DNA of 64,000 nt from Pseudomonas sp. LBUM920 (lineage in GTDB: Bacteria; Pseudomonadota; Gammaproteobacteria; Pseudomonadales; Pseudomonadaceae), in the NCBI RefSeq assembly GCF_003852315.1, contig NZ_CP027762.1, forward strand, positions 3,639,501-3,703,500, read 5' to 3'. The position numbers and the translations under genes are program-made. Under the pieces are notes generated by a model. It was not told the origin of the DNA. It saw only the letters and a program-made list of their open reading frames with translations, and did no database searches. Positions 32,730 through 41,477 of this stretch are shown piece by piece (the first letter of the stretch is position 1; each line of letters begins with the position of its first letter).

Positions 32730-35700
32730 ATGACGCAAGTGACACCACCGTACTTTTTCGATGAGTTCCTACAGACCGTCAAACGCAAAACCCCGTCAGC
32801 GCGAGAGCGCGCGCTGGGGTTTTCGGTCAAGGACCTTGATTGGCTGCACACGCTCTATTACGCCACCGATGCAGCGCGCCAGAATGAGGTGGTGCACGGC
32901 TACCCGATGAAGGTGGAAAGGCTGCTGGCCAACGCTGGGGGCAAGCCCGCCGTTGTGCTGGCCGGGGCGTTTATGATGAGCCCCACACCCGATGCCCGTA
33001 AGGCCGTGCTCTACAGCCCCTATGGCGGCCTTGAACTGTTCGACAGCCGCGCAGACCTGCTCATTGAGGTGCAGGAACGTCTGGCGCATCCGGCCAAGCG
33101 CGAAGAGCTGATGCAGTTTGTATCCATCGGCGAGCGTGATGCACTGCCGGTCAATCTGCACCTGACGGTGAGCACCGCCGTCATCCCGGGCGCGGTCATG
33201 GAAGACCAGGAGCAGGCCATCCTGGCCGGCCAACAAAAAAATGTGACCGCGATGCTCGACCAGTTACGCAAGCTCCCCAGCTTGGGTTGGATGCTCGACA
33301 CATTGCTCGCCATCATGGCCCGCTCCTGCTTTCCCGGCCTCACGCAGAGCGATACGCGGGTTAATTTTTTCAGCCAGGCCTCGGCGGCAGCGGACCGTCG
33401 CTGGGTCGCCTCGATGCCACTGCGCGATGCGCTGCTGCAGTTTTACGTCAAGCAAGCCTGGCCCTCGGGGCAGACACACACGTTCTTCAACATCGGCCAT
33501 GACACCCGCGCGTTTTCCGAGGCGCAATTGGCCGAAGACCAACAACGCTGGGACAGCCTCGTCGAACAAACCAGCGGCCTCCTTTCAAAGCTGTTGCACA
33601 GCCTGCTCCAGACCTACTGGAACGAAGACTTCGACGGTGGGCAATCACGCCTGCGGTTTTTTGCCCGGGTGATGAGTGACAAGTTTCGCGCCGACCTGTT
33701 GTTCAAACACCAGAATACGATCCTGAGCACTGAAGAAAGCCAGGCGCTGCGCGCCCTGTTTCTCTCGGACAGGGCCGCCCGCACCGCCTACGCCAGCACC
33801 CTGAGCGTGGAAAAAGTGCGTATTCAAGCGCCCTATCATCAGACGGTGGAACTGGCCAGCACCTTGCTGATCAGCTATACCCACGCCTATCTCTACACCC
33901 AGTCGCGCGGTCTGCAGGTGCTCAAGGACTTGAATGACCTTAACGACACGCTGCGGGTCATGCTCAGGACCGCCGGGCATGAAGATGAGCTGCTTAACGT
34001 CGTCTCCCTGGATGAGCGCAATCTGTTTGTCGGTCTGGACCCGTTGCACGTCACGGGCCATCGCGTGGTCGGCAACGTCTTCGAGGAGATGATCGAGGAC
34101 ATCGCGGCCAAACAGTTCAACAACCTGGAGCATGCGCTGGGCCTCTATCGGCAAGGCGCGGGCAGTATCGACCTGGCCGCTCTGCTCGACAGTGCGCTGG
34201 ACGTACGCACCCTGCTCGACAGCCGGCTGATGGAGCAGGAAACCGACGGCCGCTGGAGCGTCCACCCCATCACCACGGGCAGTGGACAGCCCAGCACGGT
34301 CATCGCGGAAAAGGCCAGGGCGCACTTGCAGCGGCTGCAGGCGGTCGATGCCGCGCTGGTGCTTGAGCGCAGTCAATACAGGCCCCTTCGCGCGCTGGCA
34401 GCCCACGCCCTGGAGGCAGAGTTGGCCAGCAGGCACCTGCCGCTGAGTGGCGACGCTATTGAGATCAACACCTACGCCACCACGGCACTGGAGCGCGAAG
34501 AGCGGCCACCGCAGGCCTCGTTGAACATGGTTGAACACTTCATCGCGCGCCTCGCCCGGCAGGCCAGTGCCTTGACCGGCTCCAGCCGGAGCGGGTTTTA
34601 CCAGCGGCGCAAAGGTGTCGCCCACCAAGTGCCCAGTTTGACCGTGGCCACGTTCAACGCGGTCATCGAGCGGGTGTTGAGCACGTTTACGCAAGGCTTG
34701 CGCGCGCTGCCTCACCTGCTGCTGGACACTCACCCTACGCATCTTAGCCAGGCGATGTTTCAAGGCCTCAGTGGCGAAGCTGAGCTGAGGCGCTTGTCCA
34801 AGACCTTGCCGCAGGCTCATCTCGGGCTGCTGGGCAGCGTGCTCAATGCCGACAGCATGGACAGGCTGACGCGCCACGGCCTGAACGGCTTTATACCGGA
34901 TGCCTATGGCTTGACCTTGAAGGTCGGCACGCAGAACACGCTGCAGCCCCTGGCCAATTGTTTTGTGCTGTCGGAACGCGGCGGCCTGGACGTTCTTCAT
35001 TCCGGTGCGGCGTTGCTCTGGACGGTGAGTCGCGGCTATGAGGCGTTTGATTCGATCAAGGCCTTGCGCGACGCAGTGGGGCAACGCCTGCAGGATGAGC
35101 GGGCGCGCCTGCCCCTTGTCGAAAACTTGCCGGCCTCCAGGCGTGTGCCTCATCAACGCCTTCAATTGGGCCCGATGCAACGCATCGACGATCATTTGCT
35201 CAACAACCGTCAACAGTCCTACAGCCAGTTCCTGTCGGGCGAGGTTGATCACCTGCTGTCGATGACAGTGGGCGTACAACGCTTTCAGGACTGCATGGAC
35301 GCGCTGATTCGGCGGGCGCCGCCGTCCAACCTGGAAAGGGCTGTCACGCTTACCCGCGCCCTGGTCAACCAGCAGGCGCTGCCGGTATGGCTGGGCATGG
35401 CGCAGCCGTCAGAGCAGATCCTGCACGCCGAACTGCTGGAACAATATCGCCTCAGTGCGCCGGACGAGCGTGACTATCTGCACAGCATCACGCCACTGCG
35501 CGAACAGGTCATGAGCACGCTTTCAACCCTGCTCAATGCGCGCTTTCCCGGGCAGGTGGTCAACCCGGACAACATCCTGATTCCTGCGCGTATCGAACGC
35601 GAAGGCAACATTCAAACGCTGACGGATTTCGCCCTGCGGCACCTGCCCGCGTTGCGCGCTGAGCAGATCCGCCCGACCTCACGCACTGCCACCCCGCTGC

Positions 35701-37886
35701 CGTCCACGCTGGATGGTCATGCCGTGGCGCAACTGGTTCGGCAGCTGGACTTGAAAAGCCTCTACCAGCCATTGCTGACCATTCACCTGGGCGGTCAAAC
35801 CGAAGACACGCGCCAGCGCCGTCACCTGTTCTGTCAGCAGTTGCCCTGGCAACTGCTGCAATACGCCCATGAACAAAAACTCGATGGGCGGCTGTCCGGC
35901 TCGGCCTGGAGCTTTATCCGCCAAGTGTTGGATATGCCCGACGCCGTGGCTCGCGCCACCGTGCGCGGTGTGACGGCAACCATTCGCCCGCTGGAACTGA
36001 TGGCCACCGAGGGTGCAGCCCTGGTCAAGGCTTTGGGTTGCTACCTGATCGGCCCGCACGGCAAAGCTTCCGGCCCTGTGGTGCTGTACGCGCCCTACAG
36101 CTCCCACCATGTATTGAGGGAATACGCGAACGAAGCCGCCCTGCTCACTGAGTTCAGTACGCCCGGCGCCTTGCAGGAGTGGATCGTGGGTCAGCTGGAA
36201 ACGGCCCATCAGGCGACTTACCGCCATCTGCTGCAGCCGCAAGGGCGTCAGCAGAACGCGGAGATTCGCCTGGGCTCATCGCCCATCCGCGGTCACCTGC
36301 TCAACCGTCTGTTTGCGGACAACAGCGAGATGCTGAACCGAATGCTGAGCTGCCAGTTCACGCCCTCGGGCAAAACACAGTGGGAGGCGATCATCAGCCT
36401 GCTGACCAGCGAAATCCCCCAGACCCTGCAACTGATGGCGGGCAAACTCACGTACCCGCTGGTGGTGTGGCGCAGCTACAAACTGTTCAAACTGTCGGCC
36501 GAAGACTTGCAGCAACAGCGCTGGGCGCACGCCCTGAAAACCTTTGCATTAGGCGTGGCCGAAATGGCCACCTTGCGCACAAGCCTGGACAGGGTTTTGC
36601 TCGATGAGCCAACACCCGCGGAGCAACCGACGCTGGAGCATTGGCTCAAGGCCCCTGCCCCCACCGCGACCAGCCTGGCGGAGCAAGACCTGACAGCGCC
36701 GCTGCGTACGCAACTGCAAACCTTCGAATACCACGACATGGCCCTGGCCGACCTGACAAAAAGCGCCTACAGCCACGTGTACCACGATGACCTCGGCGCT
36801 CTCAGCCTGGTGCCGCTGGCCGGCAAAGTCTACCCGGTGAAAAAAGCCGGTGAGCGCTGGCGCATCAGCAACGGTGTACAGCACGGCCCATATTTGCAGC
36901 GCAACGCGCTGGGCGAGTGGGTGCTGGACCTCGACCGGCATCACCCACGCTTTGGTAAAACCTTGAGCCGCTACGCAGGCAGGCTTTCCACCCGTGCAGC
37001 CGAGCGGGAAGCCATCAATATCGAGGCCGTGGGGTTGCGGGAAATCGCCGCGCTGTCCAGCTGGAAGGCGCGCTGTATCGATGAAGCACTCAACGTCGCG
37101 ACCTACTATGCGGTCACCTGCAAGCGCAACATCGTCAACTTTGCTGTGCAAAGAGCCCCGAACAGTCGGGTCGGACGTTTTTTAAGTGAGTTGTTCGGCG
37201 TCATCACACTGACCGCTGAACAGGTGCACAGGGTTGAACGGCGAGTCGACGAAGTGCTCGGTGAACTGGTCAACCCCACCCTGACCGCCCCCGATTCGAC
37301 GCGCTTTGTCAGCGGTATCCACCGGTACAGCGCGCACGACACCTTCGCGTTCGTCTTGCCCAACGATGCCGACAAGAAGATCTACCTGCTGGACCGGTTC
37401 TTCGACCCGCGCATGGACATCTATCAAAACCGCTTGATCGCGCCGTTCGACATTTCGGCGCACGCACGCGCGACGACGTTGATTCACGAGATAACGCACC
37501 TGATCTCCGCGACCGAAGATCTGGCCTACCTGGACACCATGCGACCGTTCACAGACCTGATCAATGTACAGATCAGCGGCGCGCCGGTGATGTTGATGGA
37601 CCTTGCTCACCTGCGCGACACAGCACTGTCAACCTTGACGCCGGCGACGATGCTGTTCAAGACCTGGGATGTGTTCAGCGAGCAATGGGAGGATTTCGGT
37701 GACCGTCCCTGGACCCGAGCTTTAAAGAATAAAGTGTTGAACACCACCGGTGCGCGCACGCTCAACGATGCCAGGGCGATCTTCATGAGCGACCCGGACA
37801 AACGCATCGATACCATTCTGGCCAATGCCGACTCGGTGACTTACTTGATCTGCCAATTGGGCCGAGCGCTGGATGCGGGAGCCTGA
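32730..37886 (+). CDS. Giant toxin-like protein with C-terminal M35-like metallopeptidase
   Basis: 1718 residues, start at 32730 (AGGAG at 32716-32721). There is no signal peptide. N-terminal region: FVKQ...YWNEDFDGGQSRLRFFARV, the dermonecrotic-toxin-domain style motif also seen in the protein at 13349. At about 1100-1187 is the shared block (VVLYAPY, EFSTPGALQ, YRHLL); at about 1219-1285 a hydrophobic stretch; at about 1347-1410 a beta block (KVYPV...RWRI...GEWVLDL). The tip (about 1470-1718) has HEITH at 1586-1590, then T1595-E-D1597-x-x-Y1600. This matches the aspzincin zinc site (HExxH plus downstream T-x-D-x-x-Y), with NADSVTYL later in the tip as in M35 enzymes. Probably a host-directed protease toxin (inference). 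No secretion or immunity gene is adjacent. Confidence 0.78.
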   Translation: MTQVTPPYFFDEFLQTVKRKTPSARERALGFSVKDLDWLHTLYYATDAARQNEVVHGYPMKVERLLANAGGKPAVVLAGAFMMSPTPDARKAVLYSPYGGLELFDSRADLLIEVQERLAHPAKREELMQFVSIGERDALPVNLHLTVSTAVIPGAVMEDQEQAILAGQQKNVTAMLDQLRKLPSLGWMLDTLLAIMARSCFPGLTQSDTRVNFFSQASAAADRRWVASMPLRDALLQFYVKQAWPSGQTHTFFNIGHDTRAFSEAQLAEDQQRWDSLVEQTSGLLSKLLHSLLQTYWNEDFDGGQSRLRFFARVMSDKFRADLLFKHQNTILSTEESQALRALFLSDRAARTAYASTLSVEKVRIQAPYHQTVELASTLLISYTHAYLYTQSRGLQVLKDLNDLNDTLRVMLRTAGHEDELLNVVSLDERNLFVGLDPLHVTGHRVVGNVFEEMIEDIAAKQFNNLEHALGLYRQGAGSIDLAALLDSALDVRTLLDSRLMEQETDGRWSVHPITTGSGQPSTVIAEKARAHLQRLQAVDAALVLERSQYRPLRALAAHALEAELASRHLPLSGDAIEINTYATTALEREERPPQASLNMVEHFIARLARQASALTGSSRSGFYQRRKGVAHQVPSLTVATFNAVIERVLSTFTQGLRALPHLLLDTHPTHLSQAMFQGLSGEAELRRLSKTLPQAHLGLLGSVLNADSMDRLTRHGLNGFIPDAYGLTLKVGTQNTLQPLANCFVLSERGGLDVLHSGAALLWTVSRGYEAFDSIKALRDAVGQRLQDERARLPLVENLPASRRVPHQRLQLGPMQRIDDHLLNNRQQSYSQFLSGEVDHLLSMTVGVQRFQDCMDALIRRAPPSNLERAVTLTRALVNQQALPVWLGMAQPSEQILHAELLEQYRLSAPDERDYLHSITPLREQVMSTLSTLLNARFPGQVVNPDNILIPARIEREGNIQTLTDFALRHLPALRAEQIRPTSRTATPLPSTLDGHAVAQLVRQLDLKSLYQPLLTIHLGGQTEDTRQRRHLFCQQLPWQLLQYAHEQKLDGRLSGSAWSFIRQVLDMPDAVARATVRGVTATIRPLELMATEGAALVKALGCYLIGPHGKASGPVVLYAPYSSHHVLREYANEAALLTEFSTPGALQEWIVGQLETAHQATYRHLLQPQGRQQNAEIRLGSSPIRGHLLNRLFADNSEMLNRMLSCQFTPSGKTQWEAIISLLTSEIPQTLQLMAGKLTYPLVVWRSYKLFKLSAEDLQQQRWAHALKTFALGVAEMATLRTSLDRVLLDEPTPAEQPTLEHWLKAPAPTATSLAEQDLTAPLRTQLQTFEYHDMALADLTKSAYSHVYHDDLGALSLVPLAGKVYPVKKAGERWRISNGVQHGPYLQRNALGEWVLDLDRHHPRFGKTLSRYAGRLSTRAAEREAINIEAVGLREIAALSSWKARCIDEALNVATYYAVTCKRNIVNFAVQRAPNSRVGRFLSELFGVITLTAEQVHRVERRVDEVLGELVNPTLTAPDSTRFVSGIHRYSAHDTFAFVLPNDADKKIYLLDRFFDPRMDIYQNRLIAPFDISAHARATTLIHEITHLISATEDLAYLDTMRPFTDLINVQISGAPVMLMDLAHLRDTALSTLTPATMLFKTWDVFSEQWEDFGDRPWTRALKNKVLNTTGARTLNDARAIFMSDPDKRIDTILANADSVTYLICQLGRALDAGA

Positions 37887-37905
37887 GCAGGCTCCCGGCG
37901 GGACG

Positions 37906-38175
37906 TCAGTCTTTCTGGTCACGCAGGATATTGCCCGAAGCGCCATCAATGCGCGCTTCATAGACGACGCCATCGGACTTGCGCCCTTTGACTTCCCAGT
38001 AGCCTTTGTCATCGGCTTCGGCGCTGTAGACTTCGACATACCCGGCCTTGGCCTTGGCGGTTTCAATGGCTTTCTCGATGGTGATCCAGCCCGCACCCGG
38101 TTTATCAGCCAGGGCTGCGCCGGCGCTGAGCAGCGCGGTGGTTGCACACAGGGCGACTAAGGTTTTCTTCAGCAT
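37906..38175 (-). CDS. PepSY-domain periplasmic protein
   Basis: An 89-residue protein with a signal peptide (cleavage after ALA near residue 23) and one PepSY domain (about 28-88: ITIEKAIETAKAKAGYVEVYSAEADDKGYWEVKG...ARIDGASGNIL). PepSY domains inhibit or hold proteases in the periplasm. TGGAG precedes the ATG. It is convergent with the giant metallopeptidase gene, 19 bp from its stop, and divergent from fecR. A protease-inhibitor role toward the neighbour is conceivable but speculative, because such small PepSY genes are common. Confidence 0.9.
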   Translation of the reverse strand: MLKKTLVALCATTALLSAGAALADKPGAGWITIEKAIETAKAKAGYVEVYSAEADDKGYWEVKGRKSDGVVYEARIDGASGNILRDQKD

Positions 38176-38329
38176 TTTCGTACTCCATTGGGGGGAATGA
38201 CGGACTCATGTCCTCTGTTTTTCTGATGTTCCCAAACGAGAACAAGTTCCAATTGATGTGCAATCGCCATGATGGCTGTTCTCGCCATCCGCCTCGGGAG
38301 GTTAGAATGTGCGAAATCAGGATGAGTTA

Positions 38330-39325
38330 ATGAGCGAAAAGTCCCTTTCAGAAGCCGAATATGACGCCATCACCGACGCCGCCGCGCATTGGTGCATGCG
38401 CTTGCATGCCGATGACTGCACGGCAGGCGAGCGTCAGGCTTTTGCAGATTGGCACGACGCCCATCCCCTGCACGCCTTCGAATACGCAGCCATGCTGGAA
38501 ATCTGGGATGTGGCCGATCACCTGCCACGCAGCGAGCCTGCGCCAGCGGTGCTGGCGTTCAAGCCGCGCAGACGGCTGCGCGCCTACGCCGTTGCGGCCG
38601 CCGTGTGCCTGGCGGCCTTGCCGCTGGCCGCCCTCACGGGCTGGGAAGCGGGCTGGTTGCCCAGCTCGTATGAACACTTCGAAGCCACCCAGGGCTTGCG
38701 CAAGGTCACCCTCGGCGATGGCAGCCAGGTGGAGCTGAACCTGGGCACCGAGCTGGTCTACAGCCATTACAAGGACGAACGCCGGGCCACCTTGAAAAAG
38801 GGCGAGGCGTTTTTCAAGGTCGCTCACGACAGCCATCATCCCTTCATCGTGCGCGCTGGCGACGGCCAGGTGCGGGTCACGGGCACGCAATTCAACGTCT
38901 GGAAATACGAAGACCTGGTGCGGGTAACGTTGCTTGAAGGCTCGGTACAGATCGCCAGCGACGCCGTGCATGGCAGCGTGCCGCTGACTCCGGGCATGCA
39001 GGCGAGCTACCACACAGGCGATGCCACGCCGCAAATCGCCGCGATCAGCGTCAATGACTCCGCGCTTGCCTGGCGCCAGGGCAAACTGGTGCTCGACAAC
39101 CTGGCGCTGGCCGATGCATTGCCGCTGATCAACCGCTACCTGAATAAGCCCGTGATGCTGGCAGACACCACCACCGGGACCATTCGCATCGGCGGCATTT
39201 ACAACATCAGCGAGGTCAACAACCTCGTCCCCTCCCTGCCCAGGGTTTTGCCGGTCTACCTGACCCAAAACCAGGACGGCAACCCCGTGCTCAATTCGAT
39301 TCCCCGTAAAGCCCCCAAAGGCTGA
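38330..39325 (+). CDS. FecR-family anti-sigma regulator, no adjacent sigma factor
   Basis: A 331-residue inner-membrane regulator. The N-terminal cytoplasmic DUF4880 region holds AAHWCMRLHADDCTAGERQAFADWHDAHPLHAFEYA; one transmembrane helix is at about 88-108; the FecR periplasmic domain covers about 125-225 (VTLGDGSQVELNLGTELVY, GEAFFKV, VTGTQFNVW, VTLLEGSV). The STN-like C-terminus covers about 245-325. FecR proteins receive a signal from a TonB-dependent transducer and control an ECF sigma factor. Neither partner is adjacent: PepSY is upstream and fap genes are downstream. ATG at 38330 overlaps a TAA (TAATG), as if a gene once preceded it; an upstream in-frame GTG at 38309 was rejected. 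Confidence 0.88.
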   Translation: MSEKSLSEAEYDAITDAAAHWCMRLHADDCTAGERQAFADWHDAHPLHAFEYAAMLEIWDVADHLPRSEPAPAVLAFKPRRRLRAYAVAAAVCLAALPLAALTGWEAGWLPSSYEHFEATQGLRKVTLGDGSQVELNLGTELVYSHYKDERRATLKKGEAFFKVAHDSHHPFIVRAGDGQVRVTGTQFNVWKYEDLVRVTLLEGSVQIASDAVHGSVPLTPGMQASYHTGDATPQIAAISVNDSALAWRQGKLVLDNLALADALPLINRYLNKPVMLADTTTGTIRIGGIYNISEVNNLVPSLPRVLPVYLTQNQDGNPVLNSIPRKAPKG

Positions 39326-39463
39326 TGTTCTTTGCACGAACGGGCTCGCTTGCGCCCTGAGTGTCCATTTTTGAAACACTTCCCTGCCCTGAACCGCCCG
39401 TGCTGAGCGGATTCACCGTTCGGTCACACCGACTGTTACAGCCATGAGACAACCTTGAGGCGG

Positions 39464-39481
39464 GGCCGTACATGCACGGCC
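39464..39481. promoter_or_regulatory. Palindrome, candidate activator site for fap
   Basis: GGCCGTACATGCACGGCC: 16 of 18 positions are palindromic (arms GGCCGT/ACGGCC and inner CATG). Its centre is about 101 bp upstream of the -24 GG, a normal distance for a sigma-54 enhancer site. Confidence 0.5.
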
Positions 39482-39572
39482 ACAGGGCCACTGTCTCAAC
39501 GCTGATACAGCACGGCCATCACTTCGCCCGGCTTTAACCCCAACCCCCTGAATTTGAAAAACAAATAAAAAG

Positions 39573-39588
39573 CGGCACGCGTTCTGCT
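39573..39588 (+). promoter_or_regulatory. Sigma-54 (-24/-12) promoter of the fap operon
   Basis: CGGCACGCGTTCTGCT against consensus TGGCACG-N4-TTGCW: GG at 39574-39575 and GC at 39586-39587 have exact spacing, with two mismatches. The predicted start is near 39599, giving a leader of about 42 nt before fapA. Confidence 0.72.
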
Positions 39589-39640
39589 CTCTTCCTTACA
39601 GCGCTGTTTAGGGTCAGCGCGAAGAATAAGGAACACTGCC

Positions 39641-40093
39641 GTGGACACACACAATCCAGGCTCACTGAGCCTCCTGCTGATCAGCTGCGTTCTGAGTGCC
39701 GGCGCAAGCCTTCCAGTGCTCGCGGCAGGTGATGGCGTGATCGTGATTGAGCGCCAGGTTCAACCGTATGTGATCGGTCGCTCACGCGGCGTCGACCCCT
39801 ACCCCAACACCGTCAATGCCAACCCGTCGGCACAAGTCCTGCGCGCCTCCACCAATGAACTCAGCGACAACGACATTGGGCGCATCAGCAGCGGCTCAAG
39901 CATTACTCGCAGCATCATGCCCAATGGCGACATCACTGGCTTGAACACGATCGGCAACGGTCCAGGCCTGGGCGCCAGCAGCGCGGCCGGCCACAGTGGC
40001 GGCGGCATTTCGGGCACGGTCAACGGCGCGATATCCAGCGGCCTCGCACCGCTGAACAACATCGGCGGCATGGTCGGGGGGGCGATGAAATGA
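39641..40093 (+). CDS. fapA: Functional amyloid accessory protein FapA
   Basis: A 150-residue exported protein starting at GTG 39641 (AAGGAA about 8 bases upstream). The signal peptide has cleavage near VLAA (about residue 29), followed by a conserved region (GVIVIERQVQPYVIGRSRGVDPYPN) and a glycine/serine-rich tail (NTIGNGPGLGASSAAGHSGG). FapA acts in the periplasm and influences which Fap subunit is polymerised; it may chaperone FapB/FapC. It is the first gene of fapABCDEF, and its stop overlaps the fapB ATG. Confidence 0.9.
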   Translation: MDTHNPGSLSLLLISCVLSAGASLPVLAAGDGVIVIERQVQPYVIGRSRGVDPYPNTVNANPSAQVLRASTNELSDNDIGRISSGSSITRSIMPNGDITGLNTIGNGPGLGASSAAGHSGGGISGTVNGAISSGLAPLNNIGGMVGGAMK

Positions 40094-40653
40094 GTCGCAT
40101 CTGGATGCTACTGGCGGCGCTCGGTTGCACCGCGGCGATGGCCGACAGCAACAACAACGCCAGCATTGATAACTCGGGCACGCAGTACAACGGCGTGGTC
40201 TCGATCAACCAGGCCGCCGGCGATCAGCAACAGTTGAGCAACAACGTCGCGATCGCTGTAGGCCACAACGCCCAGGCAACGGTGACCGTCACGCAAAAAA
40301 TCAGCGGCGCCGCGGCCGACCGCGCGCTGAACGCCAGGACGATGATCCAGGGCAACGCTTTCAGCAATGGCAACGGCGCACTGAGTGTCAATCAGTCGGC
40401 CGGGGCCCAGAACCAGATGATCAATGCCGTGCGAATCAGCGTAAGCGCTGGCCCGCAGAGCATCGACGACAGCGTCATGTCGCAACAGAACGTTGCGCTT
40501 GCAACCGACTCAGGATTGACCTCTACCACTGGCAGCCGCCAGGTCGTGACCAGCGACCAGGCCTTCACCGGCAGCCGTGGAGTGGTACAGGTCAACCAGA
40601 GCGCCGGGGTGGGGAACCGAGTGGCTAACACCCTGAACTTACGACTCAACTGA
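40090..40653 (+). CDS. fapB: Minor amyloid subunit / nucleator FapB
   Basis: A 187-residue exported protein; signal peptide MSRIWMLLAALGCTAAMA. Three imperfect amyloid repeats carry the pattern G-x-x-S/Q-V/I-N-Q-x-A-G: GVVSINQAAGDQQ, GALSVNQSAGAQN, GVVQVNQSAGVGN. FapB is thought to seed FapC fibrils. Mature FapB has no cysteine. The ATG at 40090 overlaps the fapA stop; 66 bp separate it from fapC. Confidence 0.92.
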   Translation: MSRIWMLLAALGCTAAMADSNNNASIDNSGTQYNGVVSINQAAGDQQQLSNNVAIAVGHNAQATVTVTQKISGAAADRALNARTMIQGNAFSNGNGALSVNQSAGAQNQMINAVRISVSAGPQSIDDSVMSQQNVALATDSGLTSTTGSRQVVTSDQAFTGSRGVVQVNQSAGVGNRVANTLNLRLN

Positions 40654-40719
40654 TGGAGCTGAGTCGGTAGCTGGAACGTACCAACACTTAACCAACTAAT
40701 AGAAGCAAGGAGATACACC

Positions 40720-41415
40720 ATGAAAACTACAATGGCCCTCAAACCACTGGCTTTCGCTCTCGCTGCGCTCATGGCTGTTGCTGCTCAAGCGGGTCAACCC
40801 AACCATCATCCACAGCCTGCGCCAACGACCGCAGCGGCGACCACCCAAGACGGTCAAAGCAACCACGGCAACGTGGTGCTCAATGACAAAACCAAGAACA
40901 ACGCTTCGGCGAATGACTCGTACAACAACATCAGCGGCGTGGCCAACGGCAACGTGCTGAGCGGCGACAACAACCAAGGCAAAAACGATGTCGCCATCGT
41001 ATCCGGCGACGCCGACTTCGTATTCGCCAGCACCGGCACCGCACAGTCGAACACCGGCAACCTGGTGGTCAACAGCGGCACCAAAAACAACGCGTCCCTC
41101 AACGACAGCGGTAACCACGCTTCGGGCGTGATTCAATTGAACGCCGCATCGGGTGCCTCCAACCAGGGCAGCAGCAGTGTGGCAATCGCCTCGGGTAATG
41201 GCGACAGCGGCGCCGCAACCGTCGCCGGCGTGCAGGACGTGTCGGGTAACCTGACGCAGAACCTGAGCAGCGGCCACGGCTGGAGCAGCAAACCGGTGGT
41301 CAACAACGCCAGCGTGAACAACTCGATGAACTTCAGCTCCGGGGTGTCGAACTCCAACGTTCTGTCGGGCAGCAACAACCAGGGTCAGAACAACGTCGCA
41401 ATCACTCGCTTCTGA
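40720..41415 (+). CDS. fapC: Major functional amyloid subunit FapC
   Basis: A 231-residue exported protein: signal peptide to about AAQA (23), an N-terminal low-complexity stretch, then three repeats. R1 starts NNASANDSYNN, R2 NNASLNDSGNH and R3 NNASVNNSMNF; each ends in an N-Q-G...VAI motif. The linkers between them are about 26 and 35 residues. FapC is the main fibre protein of biofilm amyloid. The protein ends VAITRF and has no cysteine, whereas some described FapC proteins carry a C-terminal C-x-x-C. AAGGAG precedes the ATG, and a hairpin with a T run follows the stop, fitting extra production of FapC over the later genes. Confidence 0.95.
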   Translation: MKTTMALKPLAFALAALMAVAAQAGQPNHHPQPAPTTAAATTQDGQSNHGNVVLNDKTKNNASANDSYNNISGVANGNVLSGDNNQGKNDVAIVSGDADFVFASTGTAQSNTGNLVVNSGTKNNASLNDSGNHASGVIQLNAASGASNQGSSSVAIASGNGDSGAATVAGVQDVSGNLTQNLSSGHGWSSKPVVNNASVNNSMNFSSGVSNSNVLSGSNNQGQNNVAITRF

Positions 41416-41423
41416 TGCAGACA

Positions 41424-41448
41424 GGGCCTTGGCAACAAGGCCCTTTTT
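41424..41448 (+). terminator. Internal terminator/attenuator after fapC
   Basis: GGGCCTTG-GCAA-CAAGGCCC followed by TTTTT, eight bases after the fapC stop and within the operon. It is a likely partial terminator that lowers fapDEF relative to fapABC. Confidence 0.85.
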
Positions 41449-41477
41449 ATTTCCAGTGTCCAACAGGTCCTACGATC

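Larger units (their letters stand above)
39326..39640 (+). promoter_or_regulatory. fap operon control region (315 bp)
   Basis: No gene was seen in this gap. It contains TGAGACA (39445-39451) and TGTCTCA (39492-39498), an inverted pair 40 bp apart. Between them lies the near-perfect palindrome at 39464-39481, and the -24/-12 element is at 39573-39588. This order (distal palindrome, about 100 bp, then the sigma-54 promoter) is the standard layout for enhancer-binding-protein control. Confidence 0.6.
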
